Assembly (NCBI RefSeq): GCF_001695625.1
Contig: NZ_MBPN01000046.1
Span: forward strand, 1 to 37,921
DNA: 37,921 nucleotides
Source: Pseudomonas defluvii
GTDB lineage: Bacteria > Pseudomonadota > Gammaproteobacteria > Pseudomonadales > Pseudomonadaceae
Direction: 5' to 3'
How positions within the stretch are numbered: the first letter of the stretch is position 1; each line of letters starts with the position of its first letter. This document shows, one piece after another, positions 25,830-35,068 of the stretch. The notes beneath the pieces are model-generated. The model saw only the letters and a program-made list of their open reading frames with translations. It did not search any database and was not told the origin of the DNA. Made by a program: the position numbers and the translations under genes.

Positions 25830-25835
25830 CTGGTT

Positions 25836-27134
25836 ATGCACGATTACGTCAACTGGCTGCGTCACGCTTCGCCTTACATCAACGCCCACCGGGACTGCAC
25901 GTTTGTTGTCATGCTCCCTGGCGACGGGGTTGAACACCCTAATTTTGGCAACATTGTCCACGACCTGGTGCTACTGCACAGCCTGGGTGTGCGCCTGGTA
26001 CTGGTGCATGGCTCGCGCCCACAGATCGAGAGCCGCCTGGCGGCACGCGGCCTCACGCCGCATTACCACCGTGGCATGCGCATCACCGATGCCGCGACCC
26101 TGGAATGCGTGATCGATGCCGTCGGCCACCTGCGGATTGCCATCGAAGCGCGGCTGTCGATGGACATGGCAGCCTCGCCGATGCAGGGCTCGCGCCTGCG
26201 GGTGGCGGCCGGCAACCTGGTGACTGCAAGGCCGATTGGAGTAGTTGAAGGCATCGACTATCACCACACTGGCGAAGTGCGCCGGGTTGACCGCAAAGGT
26301 ATCAACCGGCTGCTCGACGAACGTTCGATCGTGTTGCTTTCACCACTGGGTTACTCGCCCACCGGCGAAATTTTCAACCTGGCCTGCGAAGACGTGGCGA
26401 CTCGCGCCGCCATAGACCTGGGTGCCGATAAGCTGCTGTTGTTCGGTGCCGAGCGTGGCTTGATCGACGAGAATGGCAACCTGGTGCGTGAGCTTCGCCC
26501 GCAGCAGGTACCGGCGCATCTGCAACGGCTGGGCAGCGATTATCAGGGCGAGTTGCTGGATGCGGCTGCCGAGGCATGCCGTGGTGGCGTAGCGCGCAGC
26601 CATATCGTCAGTTATGCCGAAGACGGTGCCTTGCTGACGGAGCTGTTCACCCGTGACGGTGGCGGTACGCTGGTTGCCCAGGAGCAGTTCGAGAAGGTCC
26701 GCGAGGCGGCCATCGAGGATGTCGGTGGCTTGCTGGAGCTGATCAGCCCGCTGGAGGAGCAGGGGATTCTGGTGCGTCGTTCGCGTGAGGTGCTGGAGCG
26801 TGAGATCGAGCAATTCAGTGTGGTTGAACGCGAGGGCATGATCATCGCCTGTGCTGCGCTTTACCCAATTGCCGATTCCGATGCGGGTGAACTGGCGTGC
26901 CTGGCGGTCAACCCCGAGTACCGCCATGGGGGGCGCGGTGATGAACTGCTCGAGCGCATCGAGACGCGCGCGCGGGCAATGGGCCTGAAGACCCTGTTCG
27001 TATTGACGACCCGTACTGCGCACTGGTTCCGTGAGCGTGGGTTCTCCCCAAGTGGCGTCGAACGCCTGCCAGCGGCGCGGGCGTCACTGTACAACTTCCA
27101 GCGTAATTCGAAGATCTTCGAGAAAGCCCTCTGA
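25836..27134 (+). CDS. argA: N-acetylglutamate synthase
   Basis: Predicted 432 residues, the same length I recall for the P. aeruginosa enzyme. It acetylates glutamate from acetyl-CoA, the first committed step of arginine synthesis, and is normally inhibited by arginine. The N-terminal part (1-290) is an amino-acid-kinase-like regulatory domain (LVLVHGSRPQIESRL, LLSPLGYSPTGEIFNL). The C-terminal part (about 295-432) is a GNAT acetyltransferase (ACLAVNPEYRHGGRGDELLERIE). The ATG at 25836 matches the family start MHDYVNWLRHASPYIN; a TTG at 25809 is rejected. Its own ribosome-binding site (CAGG) is weak. The 114-base gap after argE holds the leader peptide. Confidence 0.94.
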   Translation: MHDYVNWLRHASPYINAHRDCTFVVMLPGDGVEHPNFGNIVHDLVLLHSLGVRLVLVHGSRPQIESRLAARGLTPHYHRGMRITDAATLECVIDAVGHLRIAIEARLSMDMAASPMQGSRLRVAAGNLVTARPIGVVEGIDYHHTGEVRRVDRKGINRLLDERSIVLLSPLGYSPTGEIFNLACEDVATRAAIDLGADKLLLFGAERGLIDENGNLVRELRPQQVPAHLQRLGSDYQGELLDAAAEACRGGVARSHIVSYAEDGALLTELFTRDGGGTLVAQEQFEKVREAAIEDVGGLLELISPLEEQGILVRRSREVLEREIEQFSVVEREGMIIACAALYPIADSDAGELACLAVNPEYRHGGRGDELLERIETRARAMGLKTLFVLTTRTAHWFRERGFSPSGVERLPAARASLYNFQRNSKIFEKAL

Positions 27135-27137
27135 GGC

Positions 27138-27160
27138 TATCGCCGGTAGAGCCGGCGATA
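27138..27160 (+). other. Hairpin directly after argA
   Basis: TATCGCCGG (27138-27146) and CCGGCGATA (27152-27160) form a perfect nine-base-pair stem with a TAGAG loop, four bases after the argA stop. It lacks a T-run and resembles a worn REP unit. It probably protects the 3' end of the message or assists the terminator that follows. Confidence 0.55.
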
Positions 27161-27178
27161 ACGAGACAGCAGGCGCAT

Positions 27179-27217
27179 AAAAAAACGCCGTCGACCCAGC
27201 GGGCCGACGGCGTTTTT
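27179..27217. terminator. Bidirectional terminator between argA and spuI
   Basis: Seven A (27179-27185), CGCCGTCG (27186-27193), an 11-base loop, CGACGGCG (27205-27212) and five T (27213-27217) form a symmetrical Rho-independent terminator. It can serve both the plus-strand argA and the minus-strand spuI, which converge here. Confidence 0.9.
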
Positions 27218-27235
27218 CAGTGCAGCGCACACCGT

Positions 27236-28612
27236 TTACACGGTGTGCAGGTACCAGTTGTACTCGAGGTCGGAGATCGAGTGCTCGAACTCTTCCAGCT
27301 CACTTTCCTTGCACGCGACAAAGATGTCGATGTACTTCGGATCGATGTACTTGGCCATGATCTCGCTGTCGTCCAGCTCGCGCAGGGCATCGCGCAGGTT
27401 GTTCGGCAGGCTCTGCTCGTTCTGCTCGTAGGAGTTGCCTTCCACCGGCGCACCGGGCTCGACCTTGTTGGTCAGGCCATGGTGTACACCCGCCAGGACG
27501 GCCGCCATCAGCAGGTACGGGTTGGCATCGGCACCGGCAACGCGGTGTTCGAGGCGCACCGCGTCGGAGCTGCCGGTTGGTACGCGCAGCGCCACGGTAC
27601 GGTTGTCCAGGCCCCAGCTCGGCGAGTTCGGTACGTAGAACTGTGCACCGAAACGGCGGTACGAGTTGACGTTCGGGCAGAGGAACGCCATCGACGCGGG
27701 TAGGGTCTCGAGCACACCGCCGATCGCGTGACGCAGTGCGGCGTTCTGCTCGGGATCCTCACTGGCGAAGATGTTTTTACCATCTTTATCCAGTACGGAA
27801 ATATGGACGTGCAGACCGTTACCCGCCTGGCCTGGGTAAGGCTTGGCCATGAAGGTGGTGTCCATCTCATGGTCGTAGGCGATGTTCTTGATCAGTCGCT
27901 TGAGCAGTACCGCATAGTCACAGGCCTTGAGCGGGTCTGGGACGTGGTGCAGGTTCACTTCGAACTGTGCCGGGGCGCTTTCCTTGACGATGGCGTCGGC
28001 AGGGATGCCCTGTTCCTTGGCCCCTTCGAGGATGTCCTGAAGGCAGTCGACATACTCGTCGAGGTCGTCGATCAGGTAAACCTGAGTCGAAATTGGACGC
28101 TTGCCGGAGATTGGCGAGCGCGGCGGTTGTGGACGGCCGTTCACGTTCTCCTGGTCGATCAGGTAGAACTCAAGCTCGAAGGCGGCGCAGATGGTCAGGC
28201 CCAGTTCATCGAATTTGGTCACGACCTGACGCAGGACTTCCCGAGGGTCGGCGAAGAACGGCTCACCTTCCAGCTCGTGCATGGTCATCAGCAGCTGCGC
28301 GGTAGGGCGCTTTTGCCAGGGTTCGTTGGAGAGAGAGCCCGGGATCGGATAGCAAATCCGGTCGGCGTCGCCGATATCCAGGCCCAGGCCGGTGCTTTCC
28401 ACCGTCGAGCCGTTGATGTCCAGGGCAAAGAGTGAGGCCGGCAGGTTGATGCCTTTCTCGTAAACCTTGTGGAGGCTGGTGCGTTCGATGCGTTTGCCAC
28501 GCACCACACCATTCATATCCGCAATCAGAAGGTCAACGTACAGAACCTCAGGATGTTCCTTAAGGAACGCGTTCGCTTCGTTAAGCTGAACGGCACGCGG
28601 GGGTACCGACAT
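27236..28612 (-). CDS. spuI: Gamma-glutamylpolyamine synthetase (glutamine synthetase family)
   Basis: Predicted 458 residues, a glutamine synthetase-like enzyme of the PuuA/SpuI group. It is expected to ligate glutamate to putrescine or another polyamine using ATP, the first step of the gamma-glutamyl route. The N-terminal beta-grasp domain (LYVDLLIADMNGVVRGKR) is followed by the catalytic domain: AAFELEFYLID, FEVNLHH, the nucleotide-site FMAKPYPGQAGNGLHVHIS, NSYRRFGAQFYVPNSPSWG, and RLEHRVAGADANPYL with the conserved Arg and Glu. AAGG lies eight bases before the ATG. It is divergent from spuA and a paralogue of spuB, so the window has two such ligases. Confidence 0.92.
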   Translation of the reverse strand: MSVPPRAVQLNEANAFLKEHPEVLYVDLLIADMNGVVRGKRIERTSLHKVYEKGINLPASLFALDINGSTVESTGLGLDIGDADRICYPIPGSLSNEPWQKRPTAQLLMTMHELEGEPFFADPREVLRQVVTKFDELGLTICAAFELEFYLIDQENVNGRPQPPRSPISGKRPISTQVYLIDDLDEYVDCLQDILEGAKEQGIPADAIVKESAPAQFEVNLHHVPDPLKACDYAVLLKRLIKNIAYDHEMDTTFMAKPYPGQAGNGLHVHISVLDKDGKNIFASEDPEQNAALRHAIGGVLETLPASMAFLCPNVNSYRRFGAQFYVPNSPSWGLDNRTVALRVPTGSSDAVRLEHRVAGADANPYLLMAAVLAGVHHGLTNKVEPGAPVEGNSYEQNEQSLPNNLRDALRELDDSEIMAKYIDPKYIDIFVACKESELEEFEHSISDLEYNWYLHTV

Positions 28613-28727
28613 GATGCAACACCTTTGTTGTTAAATATATCAATCAATGGGGGCTTGCAGCTCCAGTCAATCCGAAAGCCACCCTTAAGTCAAGCTGACC
28701 CAATGATGCCCTAAAACGGCGCCTCAG

Positions 28728-28744
28728 CGGCACTTTTGCTGCAA
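28728..28744 (+). promoter_or_regulatory. Candidate sigma-54 promoter for the spu operon
   Basis: The site reads CGGCAC-N5-CTGCAA, with GG at 28729-28730 and GC at 28741-28742, exactly ten bases apart as sigma-54 requires. It matches the consensus TGGCAC-N5-TTGCA at 9 of 11 fixed positions by eye. Transcription would begin near 28754, about 135 bases before spuA. Sigma-54 control would fit genes for nitrogen-rich polyamines. Confidence 0.45.
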
Positions 28745-28856
28745 TTGAGGGCGCCGATAGCCCGTCCATCGGGTAAACATGGGTGATGCTGAGCAGGCCG
28801 TGTTCTATTTTTTACGGGGGTGTTGTGTAAAAAAATGAACAAGGCTAAGCTCGAAC

Positions 28857-28889
28857 GTAACCCATAACAGCAATAATACCGGGGGTTAC
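28857..28889 (+). other. Inverted repeat ending at the spuA start codon
   Basis: GTAACCC (28857-28863) is perfectly complementary to GGGTTAC (28883-28889), which sits directly against the ATG at 28890; the loop is 19 bases. The right arm covers most of the GGGGG ribosome-binding site. It may be an RNA control hairpin or a DNA operator. Confidence 0.5.
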
Positions 28890-29666
28890 ATGTCTCGCAT
28901 GCCGATAATCGGCGTGACCGCCTGCACCAAGCAGATCGGTCTGCATGCTTTCCACATCAGTGGCGACAAGTACGTGCGCGCAGTTGCGCTGGCAGCCAAA
29001 GGCTTGCCATTGATTCTGCCGTCGCTGGCGGAACTGCTCGACCCGGCTGAAATAATTGACGGCCTGGACGGGCTGCTTTTTACCGGCTCCCCCTCAAATA
29101 TAGAACCTCATCACTACCAAGGGCCGGCCGATGGCCCGGGCACCCCTCACGATCCTCAGCGTGATCACACCACGCTGCCGTTGTTGCGTGCTGCGGTTGC
29201 TGCTGGCGTACCCGTACTGGGCATCTGCCGTGGCTTCCAGGAACTGAATGTGGCGTTCGGTGGCAGCCTGCACCAGAAGGTTCATGAAACCGGAACCTTC
29301 ATGGATCACCGTGAACCTTCAAACGAACCGGTCGAAGTCCAGTATGCCCCAAGCCATACCCTGTGGGTTCAACCTGGCGGTGTACTGGCCGGTTTGGGCC
29401 TGGCATCCGAGATTCAGGTCAACTCTATCCATGGTCAGGGCATCGCACGTTTGGCACCGGGCCTGCGTATCGAGGCTGTGGCCCCAGACGGTTTGATTGA
29501 AGCGATATCAATTGAAGGTAGCACGGCTTTTGCTTTGGGGGTGCAATGGCACCCCGAATGGCACGTGATGTCCAATCCGGACTATCTGGCCATTTTCAAG
29601 GCGTTTGGCGATGCCTGCCGAAAGCGGGCCAGTCAGCGTGATGCCAATTCATCGCACCGCGCCTGA
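28890..29666 (+). CDS. spuA: Gamma-glutamyl-GABA hydrolase (class I amidotransferase-like)
   Basis: Predicted 258 residues, peptidase C26 family, like PuuD/SpuA. It is expected to cleave gamma-glutamyl-gamma-aminobutyrate to glutamate and GABA, the last step of the gamma-glutamyl putrescine route. The catalytic triad is visible: Cys113 in LGICRGFQELN, and His221 and Glu223 in GVQWHPEW. FTGSPSNIEPHHY (64-76) is the family substrate-loop region. First gene of spuABCDEFGH. The start codon abuts an inverted repeat that covers the GGGGG ribosome site. Confidence 0.93.
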   Translation: MSRMPIIGVTACTKQIGLHAFHISGDKYVRAVALAAKGLPLILPSLAELLDPAEIIDGLDGLLFTGSPSNIEPHHYQGPADGPGTPHDPQRDHTTLPLLRAAVAAGVPVLGICRGFQELNVAFGGSLHQKVHETGTFMDHREPSNEPVEVQYAPSHTLWVQPGGVLAGLGLASEIQVNSIHGQGIARLAPGLRIEAVAPDGLIEAISIEGSTAFALGVQWHPEWHVMSNPDYLAIFKAFGDACRKRASQRDANSSHRA

Positions 29667-29705
29667 CGCCACCTTAATAGAAGCAGGTTACCTTCAGAGG
29701 TGTTT

Positions 29706-31064
29706 ATGAGTACCAATCTCGATCAGCTCACCGATTGGTTGAAAGAGCACAAGATCACTGAAGTCGAGTGTTTGATCAGCGATCTCACCGGGATTACCCG
29801 CGGCAAGATATCGCCTACCAACAAGTTCATTGCCGAGAAAGGCATGCGCTTGCCCGAGAGTGTCCTGCTGCAGACGGTCACTGGCGATTACGTCGATGAC
29901 GACATTTATTACGAACTGCTCGACCCTGCCGACATCGACATGATCTGCCGCCCCGACGAGAACGCAGTGTTTCTTGTCCCGTGGGCCATCGAGCCTACTG
30001 CACAGGTGATTCACGACACCTATGACAAGTTTGGCAGCCCGGTCGAACTGTCACCGCGTAACGTCCTGAAGAAGGTGCTCAAGCTGTATGCCGACAAAGG
30101 TTGGCAGCCGATCGTCGCGCCAGAGATGGAGTTCTACCTGACCAAGCGTTGCGAAGACCCGGACTTCCCGTTGCAGCCACCGGTCGGTCGCTCCGGTCGC
30201 CCGGAAACCGGTCGCCAGTCGTTTTCCATCGAAGCAGCCAACGAATTCGACCCGCTGTTCGAGGATGTCTACGACTGGTGCGAACTGCAGAACCTGGACC
30301 TCGATACGCTGATCCACGAGGACGGCACGGCACAGATGGAGATCAACTTCCGTCATGGTGACGCGCTGTCCCTGGCCGACCAGATCCTGGTGTTCAAACG
30401 CACCATGCGTGAAGCTGCGCTCAAGCATAACGTCGCCGCCACGTTCATGGCCAAGCCGATGACGGGCGAGCCAGGCAGCGCGATGCACCTGCACCAGAGT
30501 GTGGTGGACGTGCAGACCGGGAAGAACATCTTCTCCAATGACGACGGCAGCATGAGCGACCTGTTCCTCTACCACATCGGCGGTCTGCAGAAGTTCATTC
30601 CCGAGCTGTTGCCGCTGTTCGCGCCCAACGTCAACTCGTTCCGGCGTTTCCTGCCTGATACCTCGGCACCGGTGAACGTCGAATGGGGCGAGGAAAACCG
30701 TACTGTCGGTTTGCGGGTTCCAGATGCCAGCCCGCAGCATCGCCGCGTCGAGAACCGTCTGCCGGGCGCCGACGCCAACCCGTACCTGGCAATCGCTGCC
30801 AGCCTGCTGTGTGGCTACATCGGCATGGTGGAGCGCATCAACGCCAGTGCGCCGGTGCAGGGGCGCGGCTATGAGCGACGCAACCTGCGCCTGCCTTTGA
30901 CCATCGAGGATGCGTTGGAGCGGATGGAAAACTGTAAGGCCCTGGAGAAGTACCTGGGCAAGAAATTCATCACAGGCTACGTGGCGACCAAGCGCGCCGA
31001 GCATGAAAACTTCAAACGCGTAATCAGCTCTTGGGAACGAGAGTTCCTGCTGTTCGCGGTCTGA
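29706..31064 (+). CDS. spuB: Gamma-glutamylpolyamine synthetase (glutamine synthetase family)
   Basis: Predicted 452 residues, paralogue of SpuI. The ATG at 29706 (MSTNLDQLTDWLKEHKITEV) is preceded by AGAGG at five bases; a GTG two codons upstream is less likely. Catalytic-domain motifs are VAPEMEFYLTKR, AQMEINFRHGD, FMAKPMTGEPGSAMHLHQS, NSFRRFLPDTSAPVNVEWG and RVENRLPGADANPYLA. It should ligate glutamate to a polyamine. Two related ligases side by side suggest different polyamine preference (for example putrescine versus spermidine), which sequence alone cannot assign. Confidence 0.93.
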   Translation: MSTNLDQLTDWLKEHKITEVECLISDLTGITRGKISPTNKFIAEKGMRLPESVLLQTVTGDYVDDDIYYELLDPADIDMICRPDENAVFLVPWAIEPTAQVIHDTYDKFGSPVELSPRNVLKKVLKLYADKGWQPIVAPEMEFYLTKRCEDPDFPLQPPVGRSGRPETGRQSFSIEAANEFDPLFEDVYDWCELQNLDLDTLIHEDGTAQMEINFRHGDALSLADQILVFKRTMREAALKHNVAATFMAKPMTGEPGSAMHLHQSVVDVQTGKNIFSNDDGSMSDLFLYHIGGLQKFIPELLPLFAPNVNSFRRFLPDTSAPVNVEWGEENRTVGLRVPDASPQHRRVENRLPGADANPYLAIAASLLCGYIGMVERINASAPVQGRGYERRNLRLPLTIEDALERMENCKALEKYLGKKFITGYVATKRAEHENFKRVISSWEREFLLFAV

Positions 31065-31111
31065 TCAACCCGGGGCCGCAGGAGCGCGGCCGCCAGCAAT
31101 TGGAGAAGCAC

Positions 31112-32473
31112 ATGAGCGTCAAGAACCCGCAAACCCGTGAATGGCAAGCCTTGAGCGGCGAGCACCACTTGGCCCCTTTCAGCGACTATAAACAGTTGAA
31201 GGAGAAGGGCCCGCGCATTATTACCAAGGCCAAGGGTGTGTACTTGTGGGACAGCGAGGGCAACAAGATCCTCGATGGCATGGCCGGGCTTTGGTGTGTG
31301 GCGGTTGGCTACGGTCGTGAAGAACTGGTGAAAGCGGCCAGCGACCAGATGCGTGAGCTGCCTTACTACAACCTGTTCTTCCAGACTGCTCACCCACCGG
31401 CACTGGAGTTGGCCAAAGCCATTTCCGCGGTTGCTCCGAAGGGTATGAGCCATGTGTTCTTCACCGGTTCCGGCTCCGAAGGTAACGACACCGTACTGCG
31501 TATGGTGCGCCATTACTGGGCGCTCAAAGGCAAGCCGCAGAAGAAGGTGATCATCGGTCGCGTTAACGGCTACCACGGTTCGACTGTCGCGGGCGCCAGC
31601 CTGGGTGGCATGGCCTTCATGCACGAACAGGGCGACCTGCCGATTCCGGGCATCGTGCACATTCCGCAACCTTACTGGTTCGGTGAGGGCGGCGACATGA
31701 CCCCGGATGAGTTTGGCGTCTGGGCGGCCGAGCAGTTGGAGAAAAAGATTCTCGAAGTGGGTGAGGACAACGTTGCGGCCTTCATTGCCGAGCCGATTCA
31801 AGGGGCCGGTGGTGTGATCATTCCGCCAGAAACCTACTGGCCCAAGGTCAAGGAAATCCTCGCCAAGTACGAGATTCTTTTCGTTGCCGACGAAGTGATC
31901 TGTGGCTTTGGTCGCACCGGTGAGTGGTTCGGTTCCGATTATTACGACCTCAAACCCGATCTGATGACCATCGCCAAGGGCCTGACCTCCGGTTACATCC
32001 CCATGGGCGGCGTTATCGTGCGTGACGAAGTTGCCCGCGTGGTCACTGAAGGCGGTGACTTCAACCACGGCTTCACCTACTCAGGCCACCCAGTGGCGGC
32101 TGCAGTAGGCCTGGAAAACCTGCGCATCCTGCGTGACGAGAAGGTCATCACGCATGTTCATGAGGAAACGGCACCGTATTTGCAGAAGCGTCTACGCGAG
32201 CTAAACGATCACCCGCTGGTGGGCGAAGTTCGTGGCTTGGGGATGCTGGGTGCGATCGAACTGGTCAAGGACAAAACGACCCGTGCGCGCTATGAAGGCA
32301 AAGGCGTGGGCATGATCTGCCGGCAGTTCTGCTTCGACAACGGGCTGATCATGCGCGCTGTAGGCGACACCATGATCATTGCGCCGCCGTTGGTGATCAC
32401 GCGTGAAGAGATCGATGAGCTGGTGGAAAAGGCACGTAAATGCCTGGACCTGACCTATGAGGCGATCCAGTAA
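31112..32473 (+). CDS. spuC: Polyamine:pyruvate aminotransferase
   Basis: Predicted 453 residues, class III PLP aminotransferase. It transfers an amino group from putrescine or related amines to pyruvate, giving an aminoaldehyde and alanine. The PLP lysine is Lys289 in MTIAKGLTSGYIPMGG. Also seen are FTGSGSEGNDTVLRMVRHYW (phosphate site), NGYHGSTVAGASLGGM and the VADEVICGFGRTG motif with its conserved Asp. GGAG lies seven bases before the ATG at 31112. With SpuA and SpuB it covers both the transaminase and the gamma-glutamyl routes. Confidence 0.95.
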   Translation: MSVKNPQTREWQALSGEHHLAPFSDYKQLKEKGPRIITKAKGVYLWDSEGNKILDGMAGLWCVAVGYGREELVKAASDQMRELPYYNLFFQTAHPPALELAKAISAVAPKGMSHVFFTGSGSEGNDTVLRMVRHYWALKGKPQKKVIIGRVNGYHGSTVAGASLGGMAFMHEQGDLPIPGIVHIPQPYWFGEGGDMTPDEFGVWAAEQLEKKILEVGEDNVAAFIAEPIQGAGGVIIPPETYWPKVKEILAKYEILFVADEVICGFGRTGEWFGSDYYDLKPDLMTIAKGLTSGYIPMGGVIVRDEVARVVTEGGDFNHGFTYSGHPVAAAVGLENLRILRDEKVITHVHEETAPYLQKRLRELNDHPLVGEVRGLGMLGAIELVKDKTTRARYEGKGVGMICRQFCFDNGLIMRAVGDTMIIAPPLVITREEIDELVEKARKCLDLTYEAIQ

Positions 32474-32518
32474 GCCTGCTGCTAGGCTAGCGTTGTGACA
32501 TTAAGGGGGCTCAGGGTT

Positions 32519-32537
32519 GCTCTTTCCTTGAAAGAGC
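32519..32537 (+). other. First stem-loop between spuC and spuD
   Basis: GCTCTTTC and GAAAGAGC form a perfect eight-base-pair stem with a CTT loop, 45 bases after the spuC stop. No T-run follows, so it is not a standard terminator. It could halt 3' decay or be a processing site in the long message. Confidence 0.55.
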
Positions 32538-32554
32538 GCCTTGTACCTTGCCAG

Positions 32555-32580
32555 ACTAGCGGCTGTTTCAGTCGCCTAGT
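32555..32580 (+). other. Second stem-loop between spuC and spuD
   Basis: ACTAGCGGCTG (32555-32565) pairs with CAGTCGCCTAGT (32569-32580) over eleven base pairs (one G-T), with a single bulged C and a TTT loop. It lies about 60 bases before spuD. Together with the previous hairpin it marks the switch from catabolic to transport genes. Confidence 0.55.
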
Positions 32581-32641
32581 GCCTGCGCCGAAGGTCCCGG
32601 TTGCTGAACAGATGGTCAATAAAAATTCTGGAGCATTACGC

Positions 32642-33739
32642 ATGAAGAAATTGGGCAAGACGCTGTTGGCAATGTCCCTGATGGGGGCAATGGCCAGTGC
32701 TGTTCAGGCAGAAGACAAGACGCTGCACGTGTACAACTGGTCTGACTACATTGCAGCAGACACCATCGCCAAGTTCGAAAAGCAGTCGGGCATCAAGGTG
32801 GTCTACGACGTTTTCGACAGTAACGAAACGCTGGAAGCCAAGTTGCTGGCCGGTAAATCCGGTTACGACGTGGTCGTACCTTCGAACAACTTCCTGGCCA
32901 AGCAGATCAAGGCCGGGGTTTACCAGGAGCTGGACAAGTCCAAGCTGCCGAACTGGAAAAACCTCGATACCGACCTGCTCAACGCCGTTGGCAATGCCAG
33001 CGACAAGGGCAACGTGCACGCCTTCCCTTACATGTGGGGCACGATCGGCATCGGCTACAACCCGGAGAAGGTCAAGGCTGCGCTGGGCGTCGACAAGATC
33101 GATTCCTGGGACGTGGTGCTCAAGCCGGAGAACATCGCCAAGCTCAAGAGCTGCGGCGTGAGCTTCCTCGATTCGCCGACCGAGATGATTCCGGTGGCGC
33201 TGCACTACCTCGGCTACCCGACCGATTCCCAGGACAAGAAGCAGTTGGCTGAGGCCGAAGCACTGTTCCTGAAAATCCGTCCTTCGATCGCTTACTTCCA
33301 CTCCTCCAAGTACATCTCGGACCTGGCCAACGGCAACATCTGCGTCGCCGTGGGTTACTCGGGCGACCTGGAGCAGTCCAAGGCGCGTGCTCATGAGGCT
33401 GGCGACAAGGTCAAGCTCAGCTACGCCATTCCGAAAGAAGGCGCGGGCAGCTTCTATGACATGGTCGCGATTCCAAAGGATGCGTCGAACCTCGACGCAG
33501 CCTATCAGTTCATGAACTTCCTGATGCAGCCGGAAATCATGGCCGAGATCACCAACGCCGTCCGCTTCCCGAACGGCAACAAAGCGGCAACGCCGCTGGT
33601 GGACAAGGACATCTCTGGCGATCCGAGCATTTACCCGTCGGATGAAGTGAAGGCCAAGCTGTATGCAATCAGCGACTTGCCGCCGGCTACCCAGCGGATC
33701 CTGACGCGCAGCTGGACCAAGATCAAGTCGGGCAAATAA
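32642..33739 (+). CDS. spuD: Periplasmic putrescine-binding protein
   Basis: Predicted 365 residues, PotF family. The ATG at 32642 follows GGAG and gives a signal peptide ([23 protein letters not shown], cut before EDK). The mature N-terminus [10 protein letters not shown], and the segments [29 protein letters not shown] and [24 protein letters not shown], are family hallmarks; the Trp and Tyr of NWSDY line the ligand site. In P. aeruginosa SpuD binds putrescine and SpuE spermidine; the assignment here follows gene order. It is a close paralogue of the next gene. A terminator follows. Confidence 0.93.
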   Translation: MKKLGKTLLAMSLMGAMASAVQAEDKTLHVYNWSDYIAADTIAKFEKQSGIKVVYDVFDSNETLEAKLLAGKSGYDVVVPSNNFLAKQIKAGVYQELDKSKLPNWKNLDTDLLNAVGNASDKGNVHAFPYMWGTIGIGYNPEKVKAALGVDKIDSWDVVLKPENIAKLKSCGVSFLDSPTEMIPVALHYLGYPTDSQDKKQLAEAEALFLKIRPSIAYFHSSKYISDLANGNICVAVGYSGDLEQSKARAHEAGDKVKLSYAIPKEGAGSFYDMVAIPKDASNLDAAYQFMNFLMQPEIMAEITNAVRFPNGNKAATPLVDKDISGDPSIYPSDEVKAKLYAISDLPPATQRILTRSWTKIKSGK

Positions 33740-33757
33740 GCCTGGGTTGACCCGCTG

Positions 33758-35008
<1,251 letters not shown>

Positions 35009-35068
35009 GTATCCAGGGTCCGTCACGGCAGGGGCGGGCTGCAAAAATTCTTGTTGGGAGTTTCACAC

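Larger units (their letters stand above)
28613..28889. promoter_or_regulatory. Divergent control region between spuI and spuA
   Basis: These 277 bases hold no gene. They contain a candidate sigma-54 promoter toward spuA (28728-28744), a TTGTGT...TAAGCT pair (from about 28823) that could be a weak sigma-70 promoter toward spuA, and an AT-rich TATATT toward spuI around 28635. Inverted repeats lie at each gene start: CAACA-AAGG-TGTTG on the spuI side (28617-28630, presenting the AAGG ribosome site in a loop) and GTAACCC/GGGTTAC on the spuA side. Dense regulation is expected for a polyamine-inducible operon. Confidence 0.5.

Noticed and set aside
25809..25835. TTG start for argA nine codons upstream
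   Set aside because: The family N-terminus begins at the ATG at 25836, and no ribosome site precedes the TTG.
32519..32580. Terminator after spuC
   Set aside because: Both hairpins are strong but neither is followed by a T-run, so they are listed as stem-loops only.
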